Shown here: one piece after another, positions 11,310-22,064 of the stretch
How the letters are laid out: each line of letters opens with the position of its first letter
Numbering within the stretch: position 1 is the first letter of the stretch
Origin: Phialocephala subalpina
Taxonomy: Eukaryota; Ascomycota; Leotiomycetes; Helotiales; Mollisiaceae
Direction of reading: 5' to 3'
NCBI GenBank assembly: GCA_900073065.1
Contig: FJOG01000001.1
Coordinates: 2,737,225-2,801,224, forward strand
DNA length: 64,000 nucleotides
Translations under genes and position numbers: made by a program
Notes under the pieces: generated by a model
The model's input: the letters and a program-made list of their open reading frames with translations, nothing else
Told to the model about the DNA's origin: nothing
Databases searched by the model: none

Positions 11310-12607
11310 GTGGATGGTTCTGGAGTATGGATTATGAGGTCTGGCAAGATGCCCCGGCCCTTGTGGGACACTCTCCTGACTGGTTTATGAACTTCGGCAA
11401 CGAGAGTTAATTTTCATAAGATTCTGCTGGCCTGTGGTATAAGATCGATCTGGAGTTACGGACAAAGAATGGGAATGGGAAAGGATGCGGCGCTCATCTG
11501 GGTCTGTGTGTTGGTTTATGGATGCTCTAGAGTTTTGAGTTTACTCAGGAAGCGTCTTCTATTTGTGCTGCGTGTATGGGTAAACAAAGAAGTCAGAAAT
11601 TCAACTGCTTCCTCAACGTGTCAACATTATTTAGTGATTTCTTCTCTTTCAATTGAGTTCTCGTAATGTCAACAGCTTGTTGGGACATTGAGGTATTTCG
11701 CTTCTGGTCGGCTGCCTTAAGCGAGCCCCTGAGCTGGACTGATTGATTTGAGATTTCGAATCTTCCTGAATCTCTGGGAAAACGTAGAATTCTATCCATG
11801 AGATATACCAATGGTAGATACGTTCCGAATTTCTGAAGATTGGCCTTTTTGTTTCTCTTGGGGAGCATCCCCTGCCTGTTGCGGAACACCGAGAACGCGG
11901 CTGAAGCATTATCAATGTCCTGACTGTTGTGGGACTTGAGATCCTGACGACCCCGCCAAATTATGACCTTAAGCCTCGTGCGCAAGCTCTTTTCCAAACC
12001 CCCTAGCACTCAGCTTCAAAAATGCAACAAAATATCTTCCAAGTCCTCATCGACCACCTTCTTCTGCTGGCGCTTAATTCCTCACTCACAACTCATTTCT
12101 ACGTCCTGGTGGTCTAACCCTCAACTCACTCCTTTCCTAAAAGCTTGATGTCCTGTCATAGAGAACCCAAACACTGGCCTACCCTAGACCTGGGGCAGAT
12201 CAGAATTAGTGCCAGTCATCACGGCTTCACTTGTAATATCTCCAATGAAATTGGAGTTGAAGCAGTATGTTTGGCCACGAATGAAATGTTTTGAATCAAA
12301 TCACAGGAGCGTTAGATGGCAAAGACTTCACCATCACGCATAATTTCTCCAAGACCTGTTCAAGACGAGAAGAGGAAGGCATGAAGCTAACATTCAGACC
12401 TAACTATCAACAGCAGCGCGCTCATCTTGGTATCTGAAGTATTCAGAACAGAACTCAAGGATCGACATGAAGCGTTACCCATCAATCCAACACCAGCAAT
12501 GCAAATGCAGAAAACCCGTATTCAACTCCAACTCAAGCTTCCATATTCAGGAACTTATCATCCGGTCAAATCAACATAACTCCTTCGATGCATGTACTGT
12601 GATTCCA
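11310..12607. other. Intergenic region between convergent genes
   Basis: 3' flanks of the plus-strand F-box-like gene and the minus-strand homeobox gene. A minus-strand frame at 11593-12009 has no recognisable motif and a composition typical of chance. Nothing else seen. Confidence 0.45.
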
Positions 12608-14629
12608 CTATCGCCAGTTGCCTTGGCTCAATGACAACAACCCTTGGATGCAGTCAAGATCTCCCTTCTTACTTGGACTGACTTCACCGCGCATGAACTT
12701 CTCAACCTCCTCGCCAACCTCGACAGTGTTCTCTTGGTCTTCGAAGATGTTGGGAGTCACGGCGGTTCGTTTTCTGTTCTTCTTGCCTCCAAAATTAATA
12801 GCATGAGAAGGAACGTTGTGGTTGTCTCCTAGCACAGCTCTTGAGTGTTTGTCTGGGCGACTTGAGGGCAATGGTCGACGACGAGGATTGCTTCCACCTC
12901 CTTCATGCGGAACCCAATTCTCCTTGTCAGAGTCTCCCGATGGGGAACGCATCAAACCATCCTTGCTGAAGCTAAATGGGTCTTGGTCTGGCTTTGATGA
13001 TGCCATATGGTTCTGGAGTCTAGCAAGACTTGACATAGCCCTACCCAGCTTAGGCTTCTTGCCATGCTTAGCCGAATCATGCTTGACGGCTGGCGCATTA
13101 CGTTTGTTGGCATTTGGCTTGAGGGCGGAGTTGCTGGCAGATCGAATGAGACTGAGTGCAGCTACTGCTGAGCCATGAGACTCATTCTCAGCTTGGGCTG
13201 TGAGCTCGTCTCGAACTTCACCATCACAACAGAACTCCCAAGTTCGAGCATCTCGTGATCGACCTGTGGGTAAACGTGGGATGGAAGGGAAGGAAGACGA
13301 TGATAATGATGAGCGATTGCCAAATGGCAAGGCGCTGTGGCTTCGCTGAAGAGTTCGCATTCTCTTTTGAGGGATACTGGAAGCTGAAGATGAGGTTGGT
13401 CGTGCTGCATGCTGGTGTGGAGGCGACGGCGAGCTCGTGACAAGTTCTGCTCTACCATCTAGAGATAGAGATAGACGAATGCGAGAAGCCGGAGTAGAAG
13501 CAGTCTCATCAATTCGTTCGGGGCACGAAGCCGGTTGGCTTGCCTGGTAGCTAGGTCATGTTAGCATTGCATCTTTTTCAGATGCACACAATACGTACAT
13601 GGGAGGAGTAAACAGAGGGACCGGTTGAGATGATGCCGGGGTGGAGAAAGAACTGTTGATGGAGTTCCACCTGTTGGCAAGATAGCCTGGCGTTGATGAG
13701 AAGGACGTGAAGACATTTTGGGTAACCGAATATGAGCTCGACTCGGGTGGAGAATCTCCAGAAGATTGTCGCTTTAGCGTCGGTGGCAGAGAGGTGACTG
13801 GTTCTGAAGCAGGTTGAACAGGCTCTTGAGCAACCTTGGCGGGTTCTTCAACTTCAGCAGCTACAGGTTCTTCAGCAGCTATGGGTTCCACAGCATCCAC
13901 TTCTTCCTGGCATGAGTCTTGACTGCTTGGTCTTTCCTCTTGCGAACCTGGTCCGGTCTCCTCCACAGTCTGACTACTACCGAGTGGCAATAAGGAAGCA
14001 GGGTCCGACGACAATGCTGCCATTCCTCCAAGTCCAAAGGCTGCAATCTCATGTGGTAGCAGTGGCCGTGACTTTCTTCTGTTGATCTGACGTCTGTTTT
14101 GGAACCATATCTAAAGATATGTTAGCCATTTCGTCCCTCTCTTCAAGACGCGTCTCCATGCACTAAAGCCGCGTCCCTCAATTTATGGCTAACCTGGACT
14201 TCTTTCTCATTTAAAGATACTTTCTCCACAATCTCGGCACGCGCTGCTTTGTTTGGCTTGGGATTCTGTTTATATTCGGCTTCGAGAATGGCTTGGTCTT
14301 GGGGACTGAAGTAACAATGTTAGCTTCACTTTCGGATTACGGCAGATTTACCAATGATGCGTAACGCATAGTGCATAGGAGTAAGGAATGGTGTTTTGTG
14401 GTTATGTCCAGCAATATAAAATAGCGTACCTAGTCCTCTTGCGCTTCTGCTTGTTCTCTCCCCGCGCATCAAGACCACCAGATCCATCTTCCTTCGCACT
14501 AGAATCAAAAGATTGATCCAAAGATGTATCGAATTCACCATCTCCAGAGCTCGAGTCCGAACGGTTGCCAGCATCTGTTGCAGGAGCAGCAGAAGAACTG
14601 CGGGGTGGAGGTAAAGTCGCGTCACTCAT
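12608..14629 (-). CDS. Homeodomain transcription factor
   Basis: Nuclear DNA-binding protein of the fungal typical-homeobox class (Yox1/Yhp1-like by general form). Four exons: 14430-14629, 14194-14305, 13599-14110 and 12608-13550, giving 588 residues with every junction in frame. The homeodomain spans about residues 60-120: KQKRKRTSPQDQAILEAEY, then NPKPNKAARAEIVEKVSL, then across an intron the recognition helix IWFQNRRQINRRKSRP. A fungal-type tail LLPHEIAAFGLGGMAAL follows directly. The remainder is low in complexity: Glu/Pro/Val-rich (~140-180), then Ser/Pro-rich with basic patches (PPHQHAARP, GGKKNRKRTA), and SDKENW near the C-terminus. In yeast, Yox1/Yhp1 repress M/G1 genes; applying that role here is inference. 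The start is the first ATG of the frame. Confidence 0.9.
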
Positions 14630-15497
14630 TGTGGCTGATATTCATAATCCTCAAGTCGTAAGAATTGGAATCGATGTGGTGGGTTATGACCCAATCGATG
14701 TTGTCGAATCGATATTGTTGAAATGTGAAGTGTAGGATTAGTGCTTAAGGTACAGAGTTCGATGTTTAATGTTTCCAAGTTTCGAAGTTCGCAAGTCGCA
14801 AAGCACAAGGAATAACGCAACGCGACGCGCCTCAGCCGAACGCACGCTTGCCCAAAAGGCCAAAGTCAAAACAGGCCGAGGCCCCGCATCAACACAGCAA
14901 CACACGTCGAGTTCTCAAAGGAAATTGAAATGTTTTACATTTTTACATTAGACTTGTAAAAGCATTTAAATTAACAGAGAATCTTGGTGAGACATTCCCA
15001 AGAACATTTCTATGGTGAATATGGGTGGTTTTCATGCCCCAAAGGCCGCGATGATGAAAACATGAAAAGTATGAGACCATGAAATTGGTCAACATCAAAT
15101 CATCAAAATATGAAAATGGCTTTGAGTTTTTCGTCGCCTAAGTATGGATCTATTGAAAAGATCTAATGCCTCCAAAAAGTACGGCTTCTAATGGTAAACA
15201 TTTCCACAAATTTATTTTTTTTGCATCAAATTCCTATGCACTTCTCTCCAGCTCATTGTTTTTGTCTGAATATCATCCGAAGTTCAGTCTTGAAACTGTC
15301 GAGGTATTGTTTGTCTGAACTTTGATTACTGTGTTTCATATTCTGGTCTCATGGCCATGGATGGTTCGGTCCTACAGCTGGATCTTTGGAAGACTCTACT
15401 GTGAAATGTTTTCTTCCAAAGTCGGAGAATTCTAGAGGTAGTCTAACTTTTGTGCATCCTGCATCCAACCCCCTTTCTTGATCTCCCCATTTTCATA
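14630..15497. other. Intergenic region
   Basis: Promoter of the homeobox gene (minus strand) and 3' flank of the carboxypeptidase gene. AT-rich around 14930-15250. No coding sequence supported. Confidence 0.5.
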
Positions 15498-17652
15498 TTA
15501 CGATTTAAAGATATGTGCCGCCGCTGTCGTGGCAGTGCCGCTTGCACTTGAACTCGTACTCGACGCCACAGTAGAGCTCGTACTTGAAGGCAGAGGGACG
15601 AATGATTCTATGTGCGTGGCATTTGCAATGCCAGGGCTTGAGAAGTTCGCGCTAAATCTCAGATCCCCATCTGCAAGATCCAGACCTAGGAGCACTCTCC
15701 TGAACATCTCGAGAGCAGCTACAGGCTGGTAGTATGGAACCTCATGTCCCTCCTGTCAAATTGTCAGTCTATGGTCGTTGAGTCCAGCGCCAGAAAAAGT
15801 GATGAGACTCACCTCGTAGATTCTCAGGAAGGAGAAGTTTCCGTATTGGCGAACTTCACCGTATTCGTCTCCGTCTACCTTGAATGGTGCGTAGCCAGCT
15901 GCTGCAAATTCCTCCTTGTGGATATAGTTCACTTCGAGAGAGACTGCTTCACCACCAAACCTGCAACGAATGTCAGTACTCTTTCCTTGTCACCACATCC
16001 TATCCATTTGAACATACCAGTTACAGATATAATCAGCATCGCCGTAGAACAAAGCAACTCTGACGCTGTTGTTCAACAACATCTCAAGGTCCTCGAGGAA
16101 GTTGGGGAACACAAAATCTCTCGTTTGCTGGAAAGCAAAATAGACTTCATTGTTGGCGTCTGCGGTGTAGTTCAGGTCCACGCCAAGAGCGTTCTGAACG
16201 GAAGCTTGATTGAGGTAGTCGATGAAATAAGATGGCGGGTCAGGGTCTTGAGAGGGGTGACGGATATCGTAAGTTCCACGGCCTCCATAGTAATAGTATG
16301 GAGACTCGACGTTATCTCTGCACATGTTCTCAGCTTCGGTACAGATTCCATAGTCGTTCAGCGAAGTCCTGTTTAGAGCTGCGCATCCCGCGACTTGGTC
16401 TAAGCAGCCACCGTGCATGTTCAAGGCGAACTTTGCATGGTTGTAGACTAAGATAGTCAGCAAGTTTGAATAAGGGCAATGGTAGAGTACTAACCAGTGT
16501 CATTGTATGCTTTGATACCGTACGTGTCTGATATGTTAGTGGGTAGGTAAAAATGTATGTTCTGAGAGATACTCACTGTTCACTGCAAATTCGGGATAGC
16601 TTTGAGCAACTGTGCCAGTATAGAGTAGCAACGTGAGGATATGTTGTAACTCACTATGGGGACTGAATTGCTTCGTTAATGATTCCATTTCCAACACCCA
16701 GAGAGTTGAAGTTCAGCTGTATTTCTTGGGCTGAACCATTGGCGATAAACTCATTTTGCTCATAAAAGTAGTTGTAGAATGCTGTGACTATGTTAGACAA
16801 GCAATCCCTGGGTGCGAGAAAACATACCTGGTCCATAATGACCTCCATAACTCTCTGTCCACAGGTTAAACTCTCTCGATGTGATTCCTCCGTCAAGTTG
16901 AGGCAATCCACCAAGGAAACCTTGCAGAACATGCCATGCGGCCACCGCAGCAAGGTCGGTTGTATCCAAAGCAGTTGCATTGATAACTGGATAACGTCCC
17001 TGTGGATCAGCAAACGAGGCATTTTCAAATGCGCCTGTGTCTGGGTTCAAACTTCCCACTTGTTCATTCCCGTATGAAAAGCCAACTCCAAGTGGCTGAG
17101 ATAAGAAGAGCATGTTTGAAACTTCGTTCCAGGCATATGGGTTGACTTGAGAAGTGAGGTTGGCTGTGATATTGCAGGGGCCGAGTTCTTACGATTGTCA
17201 GCATCCGCTGCCTGAGAAGGATGGATATCCTTACCTTGAAACAACCCAATCATTGAATCGGAACCTGGACCGCCGTTCAACCATAACGTGATAGGCGCCT
17301 CGTGAGGATTGTTCCTGGCTTCGAAGAACCAAAAGAATGTGTGCGAGTTTGCCTGCGAGTCTGTTAGTACTATGGCTGAGAAATACAGATGCTGGACGTA
17401 CATCGAGATCAATGTATCCTGAGTAAGAATTAACTCCAGGTGTGGTCTCGCAGACTCCTTCTGCCCCAGGGTTCTTGTATCTGATCGTTACATTTTGTGG
17501 GGTGATGATGGTCTGGACACCCTGAGCAGCGGCAGGCAGACTGCGGGCACGTTTGGGATTGTAGTTTGAACGGGCTTGAATATTGGGCTGCGTATTCTTC
17601 AATCCCTCGGCGGATGCTAGGAAACCTAGCAATGAAACGAAAGAGAAAACAT
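15498..17652 (-). CDS. Secreted serine carboxypeptidase (peptidase family S10)
   Basis: Exopeptidase that removes C-terminal residues from peptides; secreted or vacuolar. Exons (minus): 17402-17652, 17235-17352, 16828-17187, 16655-16781, 16577-16599, 16495-16527, 16018-16447, 15813-15960 and 15498-15752. All junctions keep frame. Catalytic triad motifs are complete: [11 protein letters not shown] (Ser), [13 protein letters not shown] (Asp) and GHEVPYYQP (His), plus the oxyanion motif [13 protein letters not shown]. The N-terminus is hydrophobic ([13 protein letters not shown]), as in a signal peptide, and the C-terminus is a Ser/Thr-rich tail. Two exons are tiny (23 and 33 nt). The only ATG that would give a proper signal peptide (17650-17652) is one base out of frame: the T-run after it has four T where five would restore the frame. 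No in-frame ATG precedes the mature protein, so the start is unresolved. Confidence 0.88.
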
Positions 17653-18850
17653 CGTGGGCTAGAAAATCAATGAAGACTTTCCAAATATTCAATTGAGCTA
17701 GGACAAGCACAACGAAGCTTTTCCAAGCTCCGCTGAGGGGAGCTACCTGGTTTTATAGCTTCATGGTACAGCTGTGCCTCTAGCAAAGACGTAAGAACGC
17801 GAAGAAGCCATCCCAGAAACCCGGTGGAAGTGCAGGTAGAACTTTCTCTCCGACATGGAACTCTGCAGATCCAATGACGATATTGAGGCCATAGCTCGAA
17901 CGATTTCTAGAGACAGGGAAGAATTGACGAACGAGAAGGTAGGAAACACGAGGTACACAGATAAGAATGTTGGGGTGTCTGTCGGTCCGGCAGATTGCAA
18001 GGTGTTTAAGAGAAAATTGGGAAGGTCGTCAATGCGGTGAGGTAGATATTTGGTTACCCATACCAATACGAGGATAGTTTCTGACCCGAGCTTATTTAGA
18101 CAAGGACCGTGGGCTCGATCGACATAGACCTGTTTCTGGGCATTTGAACATAAAACTGTCTCCTTCCTCTTTAAGAGACAGACTCGTGGGAACTTGAAAG
18201 ACGGGGTAAGTACTCGCAGGAGTCCTATGAAGCATCTGCAGAGGCATCACCGAAGCCTTCTCTGTGAATATTCGTTTCCGACAGTCACCGCCGACCTATA
18301 TAAATTGAGTTCGATAAAAATGCTTACGGTCTGCGGTTGAGGATACCTCATTGATTGTCGTAATGGTGAGAGGAGGGGCAAAAGGAGAGGGGTAGATTTA
18401 ACCTTGATCCCACCTTGCAGGGTTGACACCTACGGAACGGCAGATGTTGCCCGCCGCCAAAACAAGTCTGCAGTTCGCGGCGCAATGAAGGTCACGTTTG
18501 CTCTTGCTTTTCAGCCGCTCACGAAGGTCACTCTCAGAACGTACTTGAAGAAATCGAGGCTTTTCTTATGGTCTACCTAGCTACATAAGGTGCTTGATGC
18601 ATGAGCTGAAAGTCATCGCCTCCCTAAGCTTGTTTTCCATCGCTCATATTGTTCCCATCCATCCATCCCTCCCAACATGCGCGCTACCAGCATGAGGCTT
18701 CATCCTGCCCAGGAACGCAGAGGAATCGTAGTCATCTGTGTCTATCTGCAAGACCAATGAATAAAAGAACGCAAATATCGCCAAAAAAGAACTGTCTAAG
18801 ATGCTGATAAGAAGCGATCGCTAGAGCCTGAGAAGAGGAATGTTCGATGT
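17653..18850. other. Intergenic region
   Basis: Promoter of the carboxypeptidase gene and 3' flank of the Ran gene. Short frames here (for example minus 17761-18066) show no domain and no credible splice partners. A TATAAATT-like stretch lies at 18298-18305 on the plus strand. Confidence 0.4.
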
Positions 18851-19796
18851 TTACAGGTCGGCGTCATCCTCATCGGGAAGAGGCATCTGGGCAGCATCTT
18901 GCATCTCCTTTTGGTATTGTTCAAGAAGGGCTTGGTCGACGGTGGCAGTTGGGGGAGCAAGAGCGGGGGCAGCGACGAATTCCTAATTAGTGTTAGATTT
19001 GGTTCATCTGATTGGAGGCTGTACTACTGTACTACTGACCAGAGTAGGGTTTCCGACGAGCTTGCGTGCCAACCAGAGGAAGGGCTTCTCGAAGTTATAG
19101 TTGGATTTGGCGGAGATATCGTAGTATTGAAGATTCTTCTTTCGGTGGAAGGTAATCGTCTTGGCCTTGACCTTTCGCTCCTTCACATCAACCTTGTTAC
19201 CGGTAAGGACGATTGGGATGTTCTCGCAGACACGGACCAAGTCACCTAGGAGGATATCGTCAGTACGAACCATAGTATGCGCTGTTTAGTGAACCTACGG
19301 TGCCAGTTGGGAACGTTCTTGTAGGTGATACGGGAAGTGACGTCGAACATGATGATACCGCACTGGCCGTTGATGTAGTATCCGTCACGAAGGCCTCCAA
19401 ACTTCTCTTGTCCTGCAGTATCCCAGACATCGAATTGGATGTTACCTAAGTTCTGCCGAAAGTTAGTAGATGTTGTGGGCTTCGAGCGGACTGGCGGTGC
19501 ATACGGTGCTGAATCCAAGAGGGTGAACCTCGACACCGAGCGTGGCAATGTACTTCTTCTCGAATTCACCAGTCAGATGGCGCTTGACGAAGGTAGTCTG
19601 TCTTGTTGTCAGTATAGATCGAGCTTGCAGATGCGCCACCGGAGCCTGGACAGGAATGATGGAATGAGGGGAAGTATATTCCACCACCAAGCTGTCCCAG
19701 CGGCGCATTCAGCTCTTGAGAGCTACACACCTTTCCAGTTCCACCATCACCGACAAGGACGAGCTTGAAGGTAGGGACTTGTGCGGCTTCGGCCAT
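18851..19796 (-). CDS. GSP1: Ran GTPase (Gsp1/Spi1)
   Basis: Small GTPase that drives nucleocytoplasmic transport and spindle assembly by cycling between GTP and GDP forms. Five exons: 19731-19796, 19505-19597, 19299-19452, 19040-19245 and 18851-18982, giving 216 residues, the standard Ran length. The start is [21 protein letters not shown]1 is GDGGTGKTTF, switch I contains [14 protein letters not shown]3 is [20 protein letters not shown]4 is LTGNKVD and G5 is [13 protein letters not shown]. The C-terminus is the acidic DEDDADL, the Ran hallmark, and there is no prenylation cysteine. Introns interrupt right after the P-loop and after switch I. Near-certain identification. Confidence 0.97.
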
Positions 19797-20493
19797 GGCT
19801 GTAGATGTGGGTATGAGGTAGAAGGTGATGTAAACAGAGCCCAACGGATCTATTGAGGCTGCGATAAAGCGATTAGCAAGCAGAAAAGAAGGACGATAGA
19901 TCGAGAGAGGATGCGCAGGGGAGGGGAAGGTAGATAAAGTGTGTACGAACCTTTGCTGTATTTCGTTTATGGACGTGGTGGAGTATGATTTGATCTCACC
20001 AGGAAGTTGGGATGTTTCGATCCAAGCCCGCTTCTAAAAATCTTTTAGCGAAGACGCACGTGACCAATTGCAAATTTGTTGCCTGCGGCTTCTCGAGGCT
20101 TCAGTGTTCACTCGTAGGCATTCACCTTTGTCAATTGGAATGATTTGTTTTATTAGCATTGAAAATGTCTTCAACGATTATTATTATCACTGTTTGCGAC
20201 ATCATTCAGAGTCATTGCATAAATTCACACCATCCAATCTAGGCTCCACCTCTAGGCCAGGACCATCTAGAACTTCCGGTTACCGTGTGGCTGGCTTTGT
20301 GGGGTATCAAAAGCATCGTAACGACTTCACTTATGGATGTCCTGATCCTTGCTTTTTTGTGGCGAAAACATGCAATTCTATGCTCTGCGACACACCCGCA
20401 GAGCTTTTCCCATCCATCAACGCCTTTCACCAATGCTCTAAGACCGACTCAACGCTAGAATGGACTAGATATCCTCGAATTCTCAATAACTAT
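19797..20493. other. Intergenic region
   Basis: Promoter and leader of the Ran gene, and 3' flank of the Nas2 gene. A plus-strand frame at 20068-20520 overlaps the Nas2 last exon in antisense and has no domain. Confidence 0.5.
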
Positions 20494-21357
20494 TCACAAA
20501 GGCAGAATATGGCATCCTAGAAGGCCCCTTCCTCCCCAATCCCGGCGTGGTGTGAGTGTCAATGACAATTCTCGTCGTTGACGGGAGACCTTGACAAGAA
20601 CATTTTGCTGGAACAAGTCAATACCAATTTGAACCATGCAAGGGCTCGAAACTTACCCCTTCATTGCCCTGAACACACTCGGCGACTCTCTTTAGCCCAT
20701 CATGGTTCCTGATATTCACGTATCCAAAGTTCCTGATCTCATCCCCAGCTTTTAGGCCCGCGGAATCGGCTGGACTTCCATCAACAACACTATTGACCTT
20801 CGCGAATGGGGGGCTGATCTCTTGGGGAATGGATTGTATTGGTAAAGTATGGCCATATGATGGTCCCCCGTTTGTGGCTGGCTCTGCTGTAGCTCCGCTC
20901 TCTGCTAATCGTGCGAAATGCTCGTGGATGTGCTTCTCGATGACGGACATGAGAGCCTTGTGGTCATTTTTGAGGTATATGATGCGGGCTCTCGTGGTTC
21001 GAACTGGCAGGTTGTCAGCGGCCTCTCTTGCAGGAGGTATGCAGGGAGAAGCTCTTACTCTGCGCGACATCCAGATCTGCTCGAGGAAAGCCATCAGGAG
21101 TGAGCAATCTCGTGTTCATGTCAACTCCATGCTGCTAGGTGTCAGCAGATCTCCCTAAAGCCTTTAGGATGCCATACGGATTGCAACACACTTCCTAAAG
21201 CTTTGATCTCGGCCTCAAGGTTGTCCTTTTTGACTTGAAGTTCCGCGAGGGTCAAGCCATTTGTTCGGAGTTGATTATCGTTCGATGGCGCAGTCGTAGG
21301 TCCTGATGGCACCGTAGGAGCATGTAAGTTCTCCATTATGTTGTATTGTAGTCCCAT
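20494..21357 (-). CDS. NAS2: 26S proteasome assembly chaperone Nas2/PSMD9 (p27)
   Basis: Chaperone that binds an ATPase subunit of the 19S base during proteasome assembly; works in cytosol and nucleus. Four exons: 21178-21357, 21059-21131, 20657-21003 and 20494-20607, giving 237 residues. The N-terminal coiled region (LTLAELQVKKDNLEAEIKAL) is followed by HGVDMNTRLLTPDGFPRADL and VAQIRTTRARIIYLKNDHKA, both strong PSMD9 signatures. A PDZ-like domain follows (FAKVNSVVDGSPADSAGLKA, GDEIRNFGYVNIRNHDGLKR). The last exon ends PRRDWGGRGLLGCHILPL, the conserved C-terminus. The start could be the ATG at 21357 or the one at 21336 (MENLHAP). An in-frame ATG at 21402 is less likely. Confidence 0.95.
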
Positions 21358-22064
21358 TATTTTGAGGTTGTACGCATGAAGGTATTTGCGGCAAGCTTCC
21401 ATTCAAGTTCAGCCTTGTCCCAGGCTACGAAAGACGCGCATGGCGGGGTAAACTAGGACTTGTGAAATTTGATGACTGAGGCAACACGATAGTCAGGTGC
21501 TCCACGTGACCGAGTCTATCTTCTTCCTTCCCGGTAATCTCGACACTCGACGTTCTGTTTGACCATCGAGGATGGATTTGTAGCATGTTGAAGCATGTCG
21601 AAAGCCGATTTGCATTATCGTATCTCTCACCATGGTGGTGGCCCTCACGAGGTTGATAATTCTCCGAAGTCTGTTCATAGGTCTGTATTTTTTCACTCTC
21701 AAAATGTCCTTGAATTCCTGGGACACTCTCGAGTCGCCAATGCCAGATGAAGCCGAATGGGAGCCTCTAGGAAGACCAGAGGCGGACAAACTCCAGATCG
21801 GAAAGGGCATGGCTGATACTTAGTCGTTCATGGCAAGTGTCTCCATTGCTCCTTCCCAACAGAGATTGCAGTGGTCAGATCAATTTCCTGCACTGCTTCT
21901 TTCCTCTTTTTGCTTCCCTTCACTTCACACATCCCATTTTTCTCTTCCATAGCATACTTTGATGCTGTAGTCAGGTCTTGCTCGAATCAAGAGCAGACCT
22001 TTCTTGGAACCCTTGCTCCAATTTGCTCAATTTTGTTTAGTCTTCTTGGATTCTCTCCTGCATC
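21358..22064. promoter_or_regulatory. Divergent intergenic region between NAS2 and RhoGEF genes
   Basis: 707 bp holding both promoters. The stretch before 22065 is C/T-rich, as is common before fungal start sites. No coding sequence supported. Confidence 0.45.

Noticed and set aside
17761..18066. Minus-strand 101-codon frame upstream of the carboxypeptidase
   Set aside because: Considered as the missing first exon, but its donor sites do not join in the required phase to the signal-peptide region.
20068..20520. Plus-strand 150-codon frame
   Set aside because: Antisense to the last exon of the Nas2 gene, with no domain.
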